Shown: in pieces, positions 35,165 through 43,875 of the stretch | How positions within the stretch are numbered: the first letter of the stretch is position 1 | How the letters are laid out: every line of letters starts with the position of its first letter | Source: Georgenia satyanarayanai | GTDB lineage: Bacteria > Actinomycetota > Actinomycetes > Actinomycetales > Actinomycetaceae | NCBI RefSeq assembly: GCF_023715365.1 | Contig: NZ_JAMBNZ010000016.1 | Coordinates: 1 to 64,000, forward strand | Length of the DNA: 64,000 nucleotides | Direction: 5' to 3' | Made by a program: the position numbers and the translations under genes | Notes under the pieces: model-generated | Databases searched by the model: none | Told to the model about the DNA's origin: nothing | The model's input: the letters and a program-made list of their open reading frames with translations, nothing else

Positions 35165-36192
35165 CAGTCCTTGTTCCTGTTCTGCCGGGGGTCGAACGCG
35201 TCGCGCAGACCGTCACCGATGAAGTTCACGCTCAGCGCGATGCCGAGGATGAAGATGCCGGGCCACCAGAACAGCCAGGGCCGGGAGGTGAAGGACGCCT
35301 GGTAGGTGCTGATGAGGACGCCAAGGGAGGTGTCCGGCGCGTCGACACCGAAGCCGAGGAAGGACAGCGAGGTCTCGAGGAGGATCGCCGCCGCGATCGA
35401 CAGGGTGGCCGAGACGATGATCGTGCCGAGCGTGTTCGGCAGGATGTGCTTGACGATGATCCGCAGCGGCGAGGTGCCCACGGCCCGGGCCGCGGCGACG
35501 AACTCCCGTTCGCGCAGGGAGAGGACCTCACCACGCACGAGCCGGGCGAGGCCGGTCCACGTGACGATGCCGAGCATGAACGCCAGGGTCCAGATCGACC
35601 CGCCGCTGATCTGGCCCAGGACGGCCGCGAGGACGAGCAGCGGGATGACGATGAGGAGGTCGGTGAGGCGCATGAGGACGGCCTCGATCCAGCCGCGGAA
35701 GTAGCCCGCGGCCGCGCCCACCGCCGTGCCGATGATCGTCGAGACGATGCCGACGACGAAGGCGATGATGAGCGAGCGCTGGGTGCCGCGCATGACGAGC
35801 GCGAAGTAGTCCTTGCCGACGTTGTCCTGCCCGAAGGGCTGGTCACCGATCTGGAAGGGCCACAGGCTCAGCGAGGGGCGCCCGCCGTCGGTGACGGTGC
35901 CGGCCAAGGTGTAGCCGTGCTTCCACCAGCCGGGGACCGGCCCGAAGCCGATGGAGGTGTAGGCCAGCAGCGTGATGAAGATCAGCGCGCCCATCGAGAC
36001 CATCGCACCGCGGTGGCGGAGGAACCGGCGCAGCACGAGCTGCCCCTGGGAGTAGGACTTGTCCGTCTTCCCCTCGAGGTCCTCCTCGACGGAGAGCTGG
36101 TCGATGTTCTGCAGCGTGCCGGGGTCGGCGCCCTGCATGCCCGGCTGCGGGACGATGTGCTCCGGCCGGTTGCTCTTCCTGAACCTTCTCAT
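35164..36192 (-). CDS. oppC: Oligopeptide ABC transporter permease OppC
   Basis: The protein has 342 residues. A long cytoplasmic N-terminus is followed by one helix (about 65-85), an outside domain and five helices. The binding-protein-dependent permease loop EFVAAARAVGTSPLRIIVKHILP (about 235-257) docks on the ATPase. The end has SLSFLGFGVDAPDTSLGVL, typical of OppC/DppC. It forms the translocation pore with OppB. The gene follows oppB after 52 bases and is coupled to oppDF. Confidence 0.94.
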   Translation of the reverse strand: MRRFRKSNRPEHIVPQPGMQGADPGTLQNIDQLSVEEDLEGKTDKSYSQGQLVLRRFLRHRGAMVSMGALIFITLLAYTSIGFGPVPGWWKHGYTLAGTVTDGGRPSLSLWPFQIGDQPFGQDNVGKDYFALVMRGTQRSLIIAFVVGIVSTIIGTAVGAAAGYFRGWIEAVLMRLTDLLIVIPLLVLAAVLGQISGGSIWTLAFMLGIVTWTGLARLVRGEVLSLREREFVAAARAVGTSPLRIIVKHILPNTLGTIIVSATLSIAAAILLETSLSFLGFGVDAPDTSLGVLISTYQASFTSRPWLFWWPGIFILGIALSVNFIGDGLRDAFDPRQNRNKD

Positions 36193-36244
36193 CGCTGCCT
36201 CCGGGTCGCGGGGCTGGTACGGGTGCCTGCGTCACTCACTGCGC

Positions 36245-37768
36245 TCACCGTCGGATCCGGGGGTCGAGGAAGGCGTAGGCGATGTCGGCCAGCATGTTCA
36301 TCACGACGGCGGCGGTGCCGGTGACCAGGAAGAAGGCCATGACGGGTGCGGGGTCCACCTGGACGAGGCCGGTGCGGAACAGCTCGCCCATGCCCTTCCA
36401 GCCGAAGACCGTCTCCGTGAGCACCGCACCGCCGATGAGGCCGGCGAAGTCGAAGGCGACGATCGTCGTGATCGGGATGAGGGCGTTGCGGAACGCGTGC
36501 TTGGTGATGACTACGCGCTCGGACAGGCCCTTGGACCGCGCCGTGCGCACGTAGTCCTGCTCGAGCACCTCGAGCATGGACGAGCGCGTGTAGCGGCTGT
36601 AGCTGGCGACCGACACGAGGGTGAGGAGGACCGTCGGCAGGAGCAGCTGGGTGCCCTTGTCGAGGAACTCCTGCCAGAAGGTGCCGTCGTAGTTCGGGGT
36701 CTCGGCACCGATCGTCGAGATCGGGCGGCCGTTGCGGACCGAGCCGAGGTAGCCGGCCCAGGCCGACAGGGCCTGGTCGGTGACGATGACGAGGCTCATC
36801 ACGGTCGCGGTCGCGACCGACACCCAGATCGCCATCGTGCGGGAGTAGCCGCCCCACAGGGCGCCGCTGAGGACGGCGATGACGATCGCGACGGCGAACA
36901 GCCCGAACAGCACGCCCCAGCTCGGGTCGGCGAGCTGACCTGCGAAGACGAAGTAGGAGACGATCCCGACGCCCACCGTGGTGAGGGCGGCTTTCAGGAC
37001 GTTCTTGTTCCCCAGGCCCGAGCTCAGCATGACGATGAGGAGGGCCGCGCCGATGGAGGCGACGGCGACGACGCCGATGCCAAGTGCGGGCTGGCGGTAC
37101 CAGTTGACGGCGTCGAAGTAGAACATCGCCGCGAGGACGAACAGGAACGTGCCGCCACCGGTGAGCAGCCGCCGTCGGGCGTCACCACCCAGGGCGCCGG
37201 CGACGATGACGGCGAGCACGAGAGCCACGAGGGCGATCTGCCACAGCGCCATGTCCGGCGAGACGATCCAGTCGTTGAAGCGGATCGCGCCGTACTCCTT
37301 GAGGAGCACCGCAGCCCAGAAGACAGGCAGGGAGTACATCATGAACGCGAAGAACGTCACGATGTAGTCGAAGCCGGAGTACTGGCGGATCGCGGTGAGG
37401 ATGCCGATCGCGATGCCGATGACGATGGCGAGCAGCGTCGAGAGGATGACGAGACGCAGCGTGGCCGCGGCAGCGTTGCCGAGGAGGTCGATGACCGGGA
37501 TGCCCGCGCGGTTGAGCCCGAGCTCACAGGAACCGACGACACACTTGCCCACCCCCGCGAGCCAGGCGCCGTAGCGCTCGTACCACGGGTCGTCCAGGCG
37601 CATGTTGGCGCTGCGCATGGCGATGAGGTTGTCGCGGTTGGGGTCGTTGGACTCCCGAAGGTCCGCCAGCGGGTCGCCCGAGTTGATGGTCAGGACGAAC
37701 ATGAGGAGGGACCCACCGAGCAGGACGAGGGCTGATATCCCCAGCCTGCGCAGGATGAACTTGATCAC
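36245..37768 (-). CDS. oppB: Oligopeptide ABC transporter permease OppB with an extra membrane insert
   Basis: The protein has 507 residues, about 180 more than a usual OppB. The N-terminus (FILRRLGISALVLLGGSLLMF) and the C-terminal permease region are standard; the latter has the coupling loop LEQDYVRTARSKGLSERVVI and GLIGGAVLTETVFGWKGMG. Between about residues 185 and 345 there is additional sequence with five or so hydrophobic segments that ordinary OppB lacks. The C-terminal pair of helices is intact, so the protein is probably functional. It is separated from oppA by a stem-loop that may lower its expression relative to the binding protein. Confidence 0.92.
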   Translation of the reverse strand: MIKFILRRLGISALVLLGGSLLMFVLTINSGDPLADLRESNDPNRDNLIAMRSANMRLDDPWYERYGAWLAGVGKCVVGSCELGLNRAGIPVIDLLGNAAAATLRLVILSTLLAIVIGIAIGILTAIRQYSGFDYIVTFFAFMMYSLPVFWAAVLLKEYGAIRFNDWIVSPDMALWQIALVALVLAVIVAGALGGDARRRLLTGGGTFLFVLAAMFYFDAVNWYRQPALGIGVVAVASIGAALLIVMLSSGLGNKNVLKAALTTVGVGIVSYFVFAGQLADPSWGVLFGLFAVAIVIAVLSGALWGGYSRTMAIWVSVATATVMSLVIVTDQALSAWAGYLGSVRNGRPISTIGAETPNYDGTFWQEFLDKGTQLLLPTVLLTLVSVASYSRYTRSSMLEVLEQDYVRTARSKGLSERVVITKHAFRNALIPITTIVAFDFAGLIGGAVLTETVFGWKGMGELFRTGLVQVDPAPVMAFFLVTGTAAVVMNMLADIAYAFLDPRIRR

Positions 37769-37877
37769 GAGCTTGCCCTTCGGGTCTTCCGGGGTGAGCC
37801 CGGACAGCCTAGCCCTGTCCTCGTGGGACGTCGGGCAGGCGCCGAGAAATCACGTCAAGGCACCGTACACGCACGAC

Positions 37878-37913
37878 GGTGGGGCAGAAGGAGGACTCCC
37901 CTCCTGCCCCACC
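37878..37913 (-). terminator. Stem-loop between oppA and oppB
   Basis: GGTGGGGCAG with GGAGG pairs with CCTCCTGCCCCACC around a short loop, with a small bulge. Positioned after the oppA stop and before oppB, it probably lets oppA be made in excess of the permease genes. There is no T-tract, so read-through is likely. Confidence 0.65.
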
Positions 37914-37965
37914 GGTCATTGAGCGTGCCTTCAGGTGATCGGAGTGAGAATCACCTCAGCCGAGG

Positions 37966-39810
37966 TCACTCCGCGAGCAGCCACTGCTCCGCGTTCCACG
38001 CGACCTGGCTCTGGGTGGCCGTCTGACGGACGTTCTCCATACCGGCGGTGTGCGCGACGACGCCCGGGTGGGCGAAGACCGGGATGCCGAAGAGCGTGTC
38101 CCACAGCTCCTTCTCGATGATCTTCGTCTGCTCGAGGTGGACCTCCTCGTCGAGGGAGGAGGACAGCTCGACCCAGGCCTGGTCGACCGTCTCGTTGGAG
38201 TAGCCGCCGTAGTTCTGCGGGTAGTCCGTGGAGTAGATGTTCTGGCCCGAGGAGATCTGGCCGGAGCCTGCCCAGGCGAAGAGGGCGACCTCGTAGTCAC
38301 CGGCGGGGAGCGCGTTGGAGAAGAAGTCCTGCGCACCGACGTCGGTGATGTTGAAGCCGGCCTGGTCGCAGCTCGACTTGATGAGCTCGATCTCGGAGGT
38401 ACGGCGGGGGTTGGGCGCCGAGTAGCCGATGCGGACGTCGATCGGCGTCGCGATGCCGGACTCCTCGATGAGGCGGGTGGCCTCCTCGAGGTCGACCTCG
38501 TCGTAGCGGCCGTCGTACGCGGCCTCGACGACCTCGTCGTAGTTCGGCTGGAACGGGAAGACCTCGCGGGCGTTCATGACGACGGCCTCGGGGTCGACCG
38601 GCTTGATGAGGTTGTCGACGATCTGCTGGCGCGGGACGCAGTAGGCGAAGGCCTCGCGCAGCGCCTGGCCGCCCTCCTCGTCGGAGAACACGCCGTTGTT
38701 GAAGTTGAAGTCCAGGTGCTCCCAGGTGAGGGTCGCGCCCGTCTGGACCTCGACGGCGTCGCCGAGGGCCTCCAGCTGCGGCAGCGTGTCCACGGTGGCC
38801 TGCGGCTCGATGACGTTGAGGTCACCGTTCTGCAGTGCCTGGTTGTGGCCGGAGGCGTCCAGGAAGCGGAAGGTGATCCGCTCGGTCGCCGCGGGGGTGC
38901 CCCAGTAGTTGGGGTTCGCCTCGATGGTGATGGACTGGCCGGCGGTCCAGCCGCCCTCCATGAACTGGTAGCGGCTGCCGGACGGCGCGATCTCCGGGGC
39001 GGGGACCTCACCGGGGCTGGAGAGCCAGCCCTCGTTCCAGAACTCCGCGGCCTTTGTCAGCGTCTCGACGTCCTCGTCGAGGATGGCCTGGACGAGCTCC
39101 TCCTCGGTGATCCCGATCTGCTCGGCCACGACGTGGGCCGGGAGCAGGTAGGAGCCGGTGACGAGGCGCCAGTCCGGGTACTTCTCGGCGTACTCGACGG
39201 TGAAGGACTTGGCGTCCCAGCTGTCGGCCTGCGGGCCGGTGGGGACGTTGGTCTGGGTGTAGTCCGTGCCCGAGACGTGGTTGAACACCGGGTTCTCCGG
39301 GTCCGGGGAGAGCCACGCCGGGTTCTGCGAGACCCACTCGAAGATGAAGTCCGCGTAGTCGATGGCGTTGCCGTCGGACCACACGGCGTCGTCTGCGACG
39401 GCGTACTCGATGACGAGCGGCTCGTCACCCTCGAGGCCGGAGACGGCCTCGGCGGTGCCGAACTCCTCGTTCTCGTAGATGGTGCCGTCGGTGCCGAAGT
39501 AGAAGAAGCCCTCGGGACGGATGCGGTCCATGATGACGTTGTTGTACGTGCTGTACGTGTCCGCCGTCAGGGAGTTGTAGCCGGTGAACTCGTCCTGGCC
39601 GGTCGAGTAGAAGATGTCACCCTCGACGGTCTGGACGTCGCCCAGGTCCTCCTTGGCCGTGGAGCTGGCCTCGCCCGAGCCGGTGCTGTCAGTGGTGGTC
39701 TCGTCACCGGAGCCCGTGGACTCCTCGTCGCTGGGGCTGGTGCACGCCGCGAGGACGAGCGAGCCTGCCACCAGCACGGCGGCCGCCTGGGCCGTACGCC
39801 TGATCTTCAA
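37966..39810 (-). CDS. oppA: Oligopeptide-binding lipoprotein OppA
   Basis: This 614-residue solute-binding protein of family 5 (SBP_bac_5) captures peptides outside the membrane. The N-terminus is a lipoprotein signal, AAVLVAGSLVLAACTS, with the lipobox Cys at 23, followed by a Ser/Thr/Glu/Asp-rich spacer (24-55). The body contains WSDGNAIDYADFIFEW and, later, VEVQTGATLTWEHLDFNFNN, as in the family. The start is a TTG at 39810, preceded by AGGAGG at 4-base spacing; no ATG or GTG is suitably placed, although the frame stays open to 39945. It is the first gene of the opp set and is followed by a stem-loop. Confidence 0.93.
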   Translation of the reverse strand: MKIRRTAQAAAVLVAGSLVLAACTSPSDEESTGSGDETTTDSTGSGEASSTAKEDLGDVQTVEGDIFYSTGQDEFTGYNSLTADTYSTYNNVIMDRIRPEGFFYFGTDGTIYENEEFGTAEAVSGLEGDEPLVIEYAVADDAVWSDGNAIDYADFIFEWVSQNPAWLSPDPENPVFNHVSGTDYTQTNVPTGPQADSWDAKSFTVEYAEKYPDWRLVTGSYLLPAHVVAEQIGITEEELVQAILDEDVETLTKAAEFWNEGWLSSPGEVPAPEIAPSGSRYQFMEGGWTAGQSITIEANPNYWGTPAATERITFRFLDASGHNQALQNGDLNVIEPQATVDTLPQLEALGDAVEVQTGATLTWEHLDFNFNNGVFSDEEGGQALREAFAYCVPRQQIVDNLIKPVDPEAVVMNAREVFPFQPNYDEVVEAAYDGRYDEVDLEEATRLIEESGIATPIDVRIGYSAPNPRRTSEIELIKSSCDQAGFNITDVGAQDFFSNALPAGDYEVALFAWAGSGQISSGQNIYSTDYPQNYGGYSNETVDQAWVELSSSLDEEVHLEQTKIIEKELWDTLFGIPVFAHPGVVAHTAGMENVRQTATQSQVAWNAEQWLLAE

Positions 39811-40009
39811 TGTTCCTCCTGGATGCTGGGACGTGACCGCGGGCCGCGCCCGGGGGTGCCCGGTCGGGTGCCGCGGTGCACGCCGAGGTGCCGTCACGGT
39901 ACACACGGGGGAGTGGCATATACGACGGACGAAACAACCCGGCAACCGTTTCGTTATGGACTTGAGACAGCCTGTGGGGAAGATCTCACCATGTGGACTC
40001 CCTCACGCT

Positions 40010-40102
40010 CCCACCCCTCCCCCATCCGCATATGCGGGATAACGACGGCGTGCCGCGCTCGGGAGGCGTGATTTTCGTGCATATGCGGGTAGGGCGGGTG
40101 GG
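40010..40102. repeat. Long imperfect inverted repeat at the 3' end of putA
   Basis: The left arm (40010-40036) reads as a C-rich run ending CCGCATATGC, and the right arm (40079-40102) starts GCATATGCGGGT and ends in a G-rich run. They pair with small bulges around about 42 bases. Both arms contain the palindrome GCATATGC. It abuts the putA stop and may act as a terminator, or it may be a dispersed REP-type hairpin. No gene is seen in 39811-40102. Confidence 0.6.
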
Positions 40103-43100
40103 TCAGGCGCCGGCGGGGAGGTGGCCGAAGCGGTGCCTCGTGCGGGAGACGGCCTGCTCGCGCGTCACCGCGAGCAGCTCGCGGCGGCCCGTCGCGAGCA
40201 CCGGGCCGGCGAGCACCGTCACCTGCGGTGACCACAGCGCGTCGAGGAGCGCCCCGGCGTCGGGTCCGACGACGCGCACCCGCTCGATCCCCTCCTCGCG
40301 GACCCGCGCGAGGAACTGGGCGTCGGTCTCGGCCCGGGTGACGTGCCCGCCGAGACGGCGCAGGCCGGCATGGGTGTCGCGCCCGCGTAGCGCGTGCAGG
40401 GCCGCGCTCGTCGCCGGGTCCAGGCTCACGCGCACCTCCGCCCCCACCGCCTCACCGGCGAGGAGGACGCGCAGCAGCTCGACCGGCGCAGCCCCGGGCA
40501 CCGTGCGCACCGTCAGCGGCACCGGCCGGTAGCGGAAGGCGTTCGACTCCGCGCGCAGGCCGGTGTGGTCCTGCGCGTGGCGGATCTCGGCCTCCCACGC
40601 GGCGGCGTCGGACCCGGCGGCGCTCTGCAACCAGGTCCGCTCCGCGGCGTCAGGGACGAGGGCGGCGTAGTCGGCGAGCGCCGCGCGCACGGCCGCGGAT
40701 GGCTTCGCGGTGCGCGCCGGCAGGCCGTCCATCGCCCACTCCCCCAGCTGCGCGACGTAGTTCGGGCCGCCGGCCTTGGCGCCGGGGCCGACGGCGGAGG
40801 ACTTCCACCCGCCGAAGGACTGCCGCTGGACGATGGCGCCGGTGATGTGCCGGTTGACGTAGGCGTTGCCCACCTCGACGCGCTCGAGCCAGTGGTCGAT
40901 CTCCTCCTCGTCCAGGGAGTGCAGGCCGCCGGTGAGCCCGTAGGCGGTGGCGTTCTGCAGCTCGATGGCCTCGTCGAGGGTCTCGGCGCGCATGATGCCG
41001 AGCACCGGCCCGAAGCACTCGGTGAGGTGGAGGAAGGACCCGGGCGCGACGCCGTCCTTGAGGCCCGGGGACCACAGCCGCCCGGTGCCGTCGAGCTGTC
41101 GGGGTTCCACGAGCCACCGCTCCCCCGGCTCCAGCGTGGTGAGCGCGCGCCGCAGCTTGCCGGTGGGCGGCTCGATGACCGGCCCCATCGTCGCGGCCAG
41201 GCCGGTGGGCCAGCCCACGCGCAGGGAGCGGACGGCGTCGACGAGCTGGCGCAGCAGCCGCTCCGAGCGCCCGGCAGAGCCGACGAGGATCGCGATCGAC
41301 GCCGCGGAGCACTTCTGCCCGGAGTGGCCGAAGGCGCTCTTGACGAGGTCGGCGACGGCGAGGTCGTAGTCGGCGGCGGGCGTGATGACGAGGGCGTTCT
41401 TCCCGGACGTCTCGCCGAGCACGCGCGGTCCGTCGGGGCGGCCGGTGCGCCAGGAGCAGAAGAGCTCGGCGGTCTCGGCGGCGCCGGTGAGGACGACGGC
41501 GTCGACGTCGTCGTGGGCGACGAGCGCCTGGCCCACCTCGTTCTCCTCGGCCCGGACCAGCTGGACGACGTCGTCCGGAACCCCCGCCGCGCGCAGGGTC
41601 GCGACCGCCGCCTCCGTGCAGCCGGGGACGGCGGGAGCCGGCTTGATGACGACGGCGCTGCCCGCCGCGAGCGCCGCGAGGACACCGCCGATGGGGATGG
41701 CAACCGGGAAGTTCCACGGCGGGGTCACGAGCGTGAGGACGTGCGGGGTGAAGCGCGCACCGTCGGTGTGGAGGGAGGCGCCACGCTCGAGCTCGAGGGC
41801 GCGGTCGGCGTAGTAGCGGGCGAAGTCGACGGCCTCGGAGACCTCGGGGTCGGCCTGCTCGATCGTCTTGCCGCCCTCGGCGACCATGAGCGTGACGAGC
41901 TCGCCGCGGCGCGCCTCGAGCTCGTCCGCGGCCCGGCGCAGGAGCGCGGCCCGCTCGGCGGCGGGGCGCGCGAGCCAGTCGGGCTGGGCGGCCCGGCCAC
42001 GGGCGACGACGGCGTCCACCTCCGCCGTCGTGCGCAGCACCGGGGAGGTGAGCGGGGCGGGACGGGCGCGGACCCGCTCCCGCGCCCAGGCGCGGACCTC
42101 GGGCAGCGCCGGGTCGGCGTCGGTCGTGTTGTCAAAGGACGTGCCCGCCGGCTGCCGGTCGGCGGTGCGGCGACGCTGCGCGGAGACGGTGCCCATCGCC
42201 GTGACGGAGGCCCGGAAGCGGGCCTCCTGGTCGGCCATGGACGCCTCGCCCGCGCCGTCGTCGCCGTCGAAGAGGGCTCGGAGGAAGTTCTGCGGCTGGG
42301 CGTTCTCCTCCAGGCGGCGCACGAGGTAGGAGACGGCGACGTCGAAGTCCTCGGGGGCGACGACAGGCGTGTAGAGGAGGACGGAGCCGACCGCCGCCTT
42401 GACCGCGCGCGCCTGGGCCGGGGCCATGCCCTGGAGCATCTCGACGTCGAGCATCGCGGTGACGCCGCGGCGCTGCGCGAGCAGGTGGGCGAGGGCGACG
42501 TCGTAGAGGTTGTGGGAGGCCACGCCCAGGCGCAGCGCACCGGCGAGCTCGGGGCGCAGGGACCGCTCCACGAGGCGCAGGTAGTTGGCGTCGACGTCGT
42601 CCTTGGTGGCGTAGGGCGCCTGCTCCCAGCCGTGCACCTCGGCCTCGACCCGCTCCATCGAGAGGTTGGCGCCCTTGACGAGGCGCACCTTGATCCCGGC
42701 CTTCCCGGCGGCGGCCCGCTGCTGGGCGAAGTCGACGAGCCGCTCGAGGGCGGCGACAGAGTCGGGCAGGTAGGCCTGGAGGACAATGCCGGCCTCGAGA
42801 CCGGCGAACTCGGGCTCGGACAGGAGCCGGGTGAAGACCTCGAGGGTGAGGTCGAGGTCGCGGTACTCCTCCATGTCGAGGTTGACGAAGGCGTGCGGGC
42901 TGCGGGCCGCGGCGGCGCGGTACAGCGGGCGCAGACGGTCGAGGACCCGCTCGACGGTGCCGGCGGTGTCCCAGGTGGAGATCTGGGAGACGAGGGAGGA
43001 GACCTTGATCGAGACGTAGTCGACGTCGTCGCGCTCGAGGAGGGCGCGGGTGCGCTCGGTGCGGGCGCGGGCCTCGTCCTCCCCGAGGACGGCCTCGCCG

Positions 43101-43576
43101 AGGAGGTTGATGTTGAGGCGGAAGCCGTCGCGGCGGGCGCGGGCGAGGTGCTCGGCGAGCGCGGGGTCGTGGGCGTCGACGACGAGGTGGCCCACGATCT
43201 GGCGCAGCCGGCGGCGCGCGAGCGGGACGACCAGCCGGGGCGCGAGCGGGGCGACGAGCGCGCCCGCACCGAGCAGCGTACGGTCGATCGGCCCGAGGAA
43301 GCCGGCGGCACCGGCGGAGATGCGCGACAGCTCCCGGGCTGCGACCTCCTCGTCCTCCGGGCGCGCGACGCGGTCGACGAAGCGCACCGCGAGGTCCAGC
43401 CCCTCCGGGTCGCTGACGAGGGCGGCCAGCTGCGTGGAGGCGGCCCGCTCTTGGCGGGTCTGCCCCTCCTCGGTGGCCGCGAGCCACGCGTCGGCGAGGG
43501 CGACGGCGTCCTCCACGAGGTCGGCCACGTCCGGCGGGGTGGCCCGGTGCTCGTCGGTGGGGGTCGCGGTCGTCAT
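40103..43576 (-). CDS. putA: Bifunctional proline dehydrogenase / glutamate-semialdehyde dehydrogenase
   Basis: The protein has 1157 residues. The N-terminal proline dehydrogenase (FAD barrel, about 1-470) contains FRLNINLLGEAVLGEDEA, YVSIKVSSLVSQIS, VRLVKGANLSME and LGVASHNLYDVA. The aldehyde dehydrogenase domain (about 510-1000) contains LTLVTPPWNFPVAIPIGG, VLGETSGKNALV and the catalytic Cys in GHSGQKCSAAS. The C-terminal 150 residues resemble the trifunctional-type tail, but there is no N-terminal ribbon-helix-helix, so it is not a PutA repressor. It converts proline to glutamate in two steps. The ATG at 43576 follows CGAGGAGGCG. PutP (25881-27386) supplies substrate and the opp system nearby may supply proline-containing peptides. 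Confidence 0.96.
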   Translation of the reverse strand: MTTATPTDEHRATPPDVADLVEDAVALADAWLAATEEGQTRQERAASTQLAALVSDPEGLDLAVRFVDRVARPEDEEVAARELSRISAGAAGFLGPIDRTLLGAGALVAPLAPRLVVPLARRRLRQIVGHLVVDAHDPALAEHLARARRDGFRLNINLLGEAVLGEDEARARTERTRALLERDDVDYVSIKVSSLVSQISTWDTAGTVERVLDRLRPLYRAAAARSPHAFVNLDMEEYRDLDLTLEVFTRLLSEPEFAGLEAGIVLQAYLPDSVAALERLVDFAQQRAAAGKAGIKVRLVKGANLSMERVEAEVHGWEQAPYATKDDVDANYLRLVERSLRPELAGALRLGVASHNLYDVALAHLLAQRRGVTAMLDVEMLQGMAPAQARAVKAAVGSVLLYTPVVAPEDFDVAVSYLVRRLEENAQPQNFLRALFDGDDGAGEASMADQEARFRASVTAMGTVSAQRRRTADRQPAGTSFDNTTDADPALPEVRAWARERVRARPAPLTSPVLRTTAEVDAVVARGRAAQPDWLARPAAERAALLRRAADELEARRGELVTLMVAEGGKTIEQADPEVSEAVDFARYYADRALELERGASLHTDGARFTPHVLTLVTPPWNFPVAIPIGGVLAALAAGSAVVIKPAPAVPGCTEAAVATLRAAGVPDDVVQLVRAEENEVGQALVAHDDVDAVVLTGAAETAELFCSWRTGRPDGPRVLGETSGKNALVITPAADYDLAVADLVKSAFGHSGQKCSAASIAILVGSAGRSERLLRQLVDAVRSLRVGWPTGLAATMGPVIEPPTGKLRRALTTLEPGERWLVEPRQLDGTGRLWSPGLKDGVAPGSFLHLTECFGPVLGIMRAETLDEAIELQNATAYGLTGGLHSLDEEEIDHWLERVEVGNAYVNRHITGAIVQRQSFGGWKSSAVGPGAKAGGPNYVAQLGEWAMDGLPARTAKPSAAVRAALADYAALVPDAAERTWLQSAAGSDAAAWEAEIRHAQDHTGLRAESNAFRYRPVPLTVRTVPGAAPVELLRVLLAGEAVGAEVRVSLDPATSAALHALRGRDTHAGLRRLGGHVTRAETDAQFLARVREEGIERVRVVGPDAGALLDALWSPQVTVLAGPVLATGRRELLAVTREQAVSRTRHRFGHLPAGA

Positions 43577-43680
43577 GACGCCTCCTCGGGGGTCGCCCGG
43601 TCGGGAGCTGAAGTCGGTCCTTCCAGGTTCCCACGCCCCGCCGTGCGAGGGCACACCACCCAGCCCGGGCCAGACCACCC

Positions 43681-43870
43681 ACCCCGCTCCCGCCGACAGC
43701 CGGATTCCGCCGCCCCCGCTCCGCCCAGGCGCCCACCCCGCTCCCGCCGACAGCCGGATTCCGCCGCCCCGCTCAGCCCAGGCGCCCACCCCTCGCGCCG
43801 ACAGCCGGATTCCGCCGCCCCGCTCAGCCCAGGCGCCCACCCCGCTCCCGCCGACAGCCGGATTCCGCCG
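43681..43870. repeat. Four tandem copies of a 53-bp unit
   Basis: A 22-bp core (CCGACAGCCGGATTCCGCC plus flanking bases) starts at 43691, 43745, 43796 and 43849, giving spacings of 54, 51 and 53. Between cores lies a related spacer, GCTCAGCCCAGGCGCCCACC with small changes. Because the spacers repeat too, this is a direct tandem array and not a CRISPR. A near-identical core occurs at 24-45. The array fills the 300-base gap upstream of putA and downstream of the DUF1345 gene. Its role is unknown. Confidence 0.85.
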
Positions 43871-43875
43871 TCGGC

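Noticed and set aside
30665-35305. 1546-codon plus-strand frame
   Set aside because: It is antisense to the giant permease and oppDF genes, which have unmistakable motifs.
43681-43870. Possible CRISPR array
   Set aside because: The sequences between the cores are copies of one another rather than unique spacers, and no cas gene is nearby.
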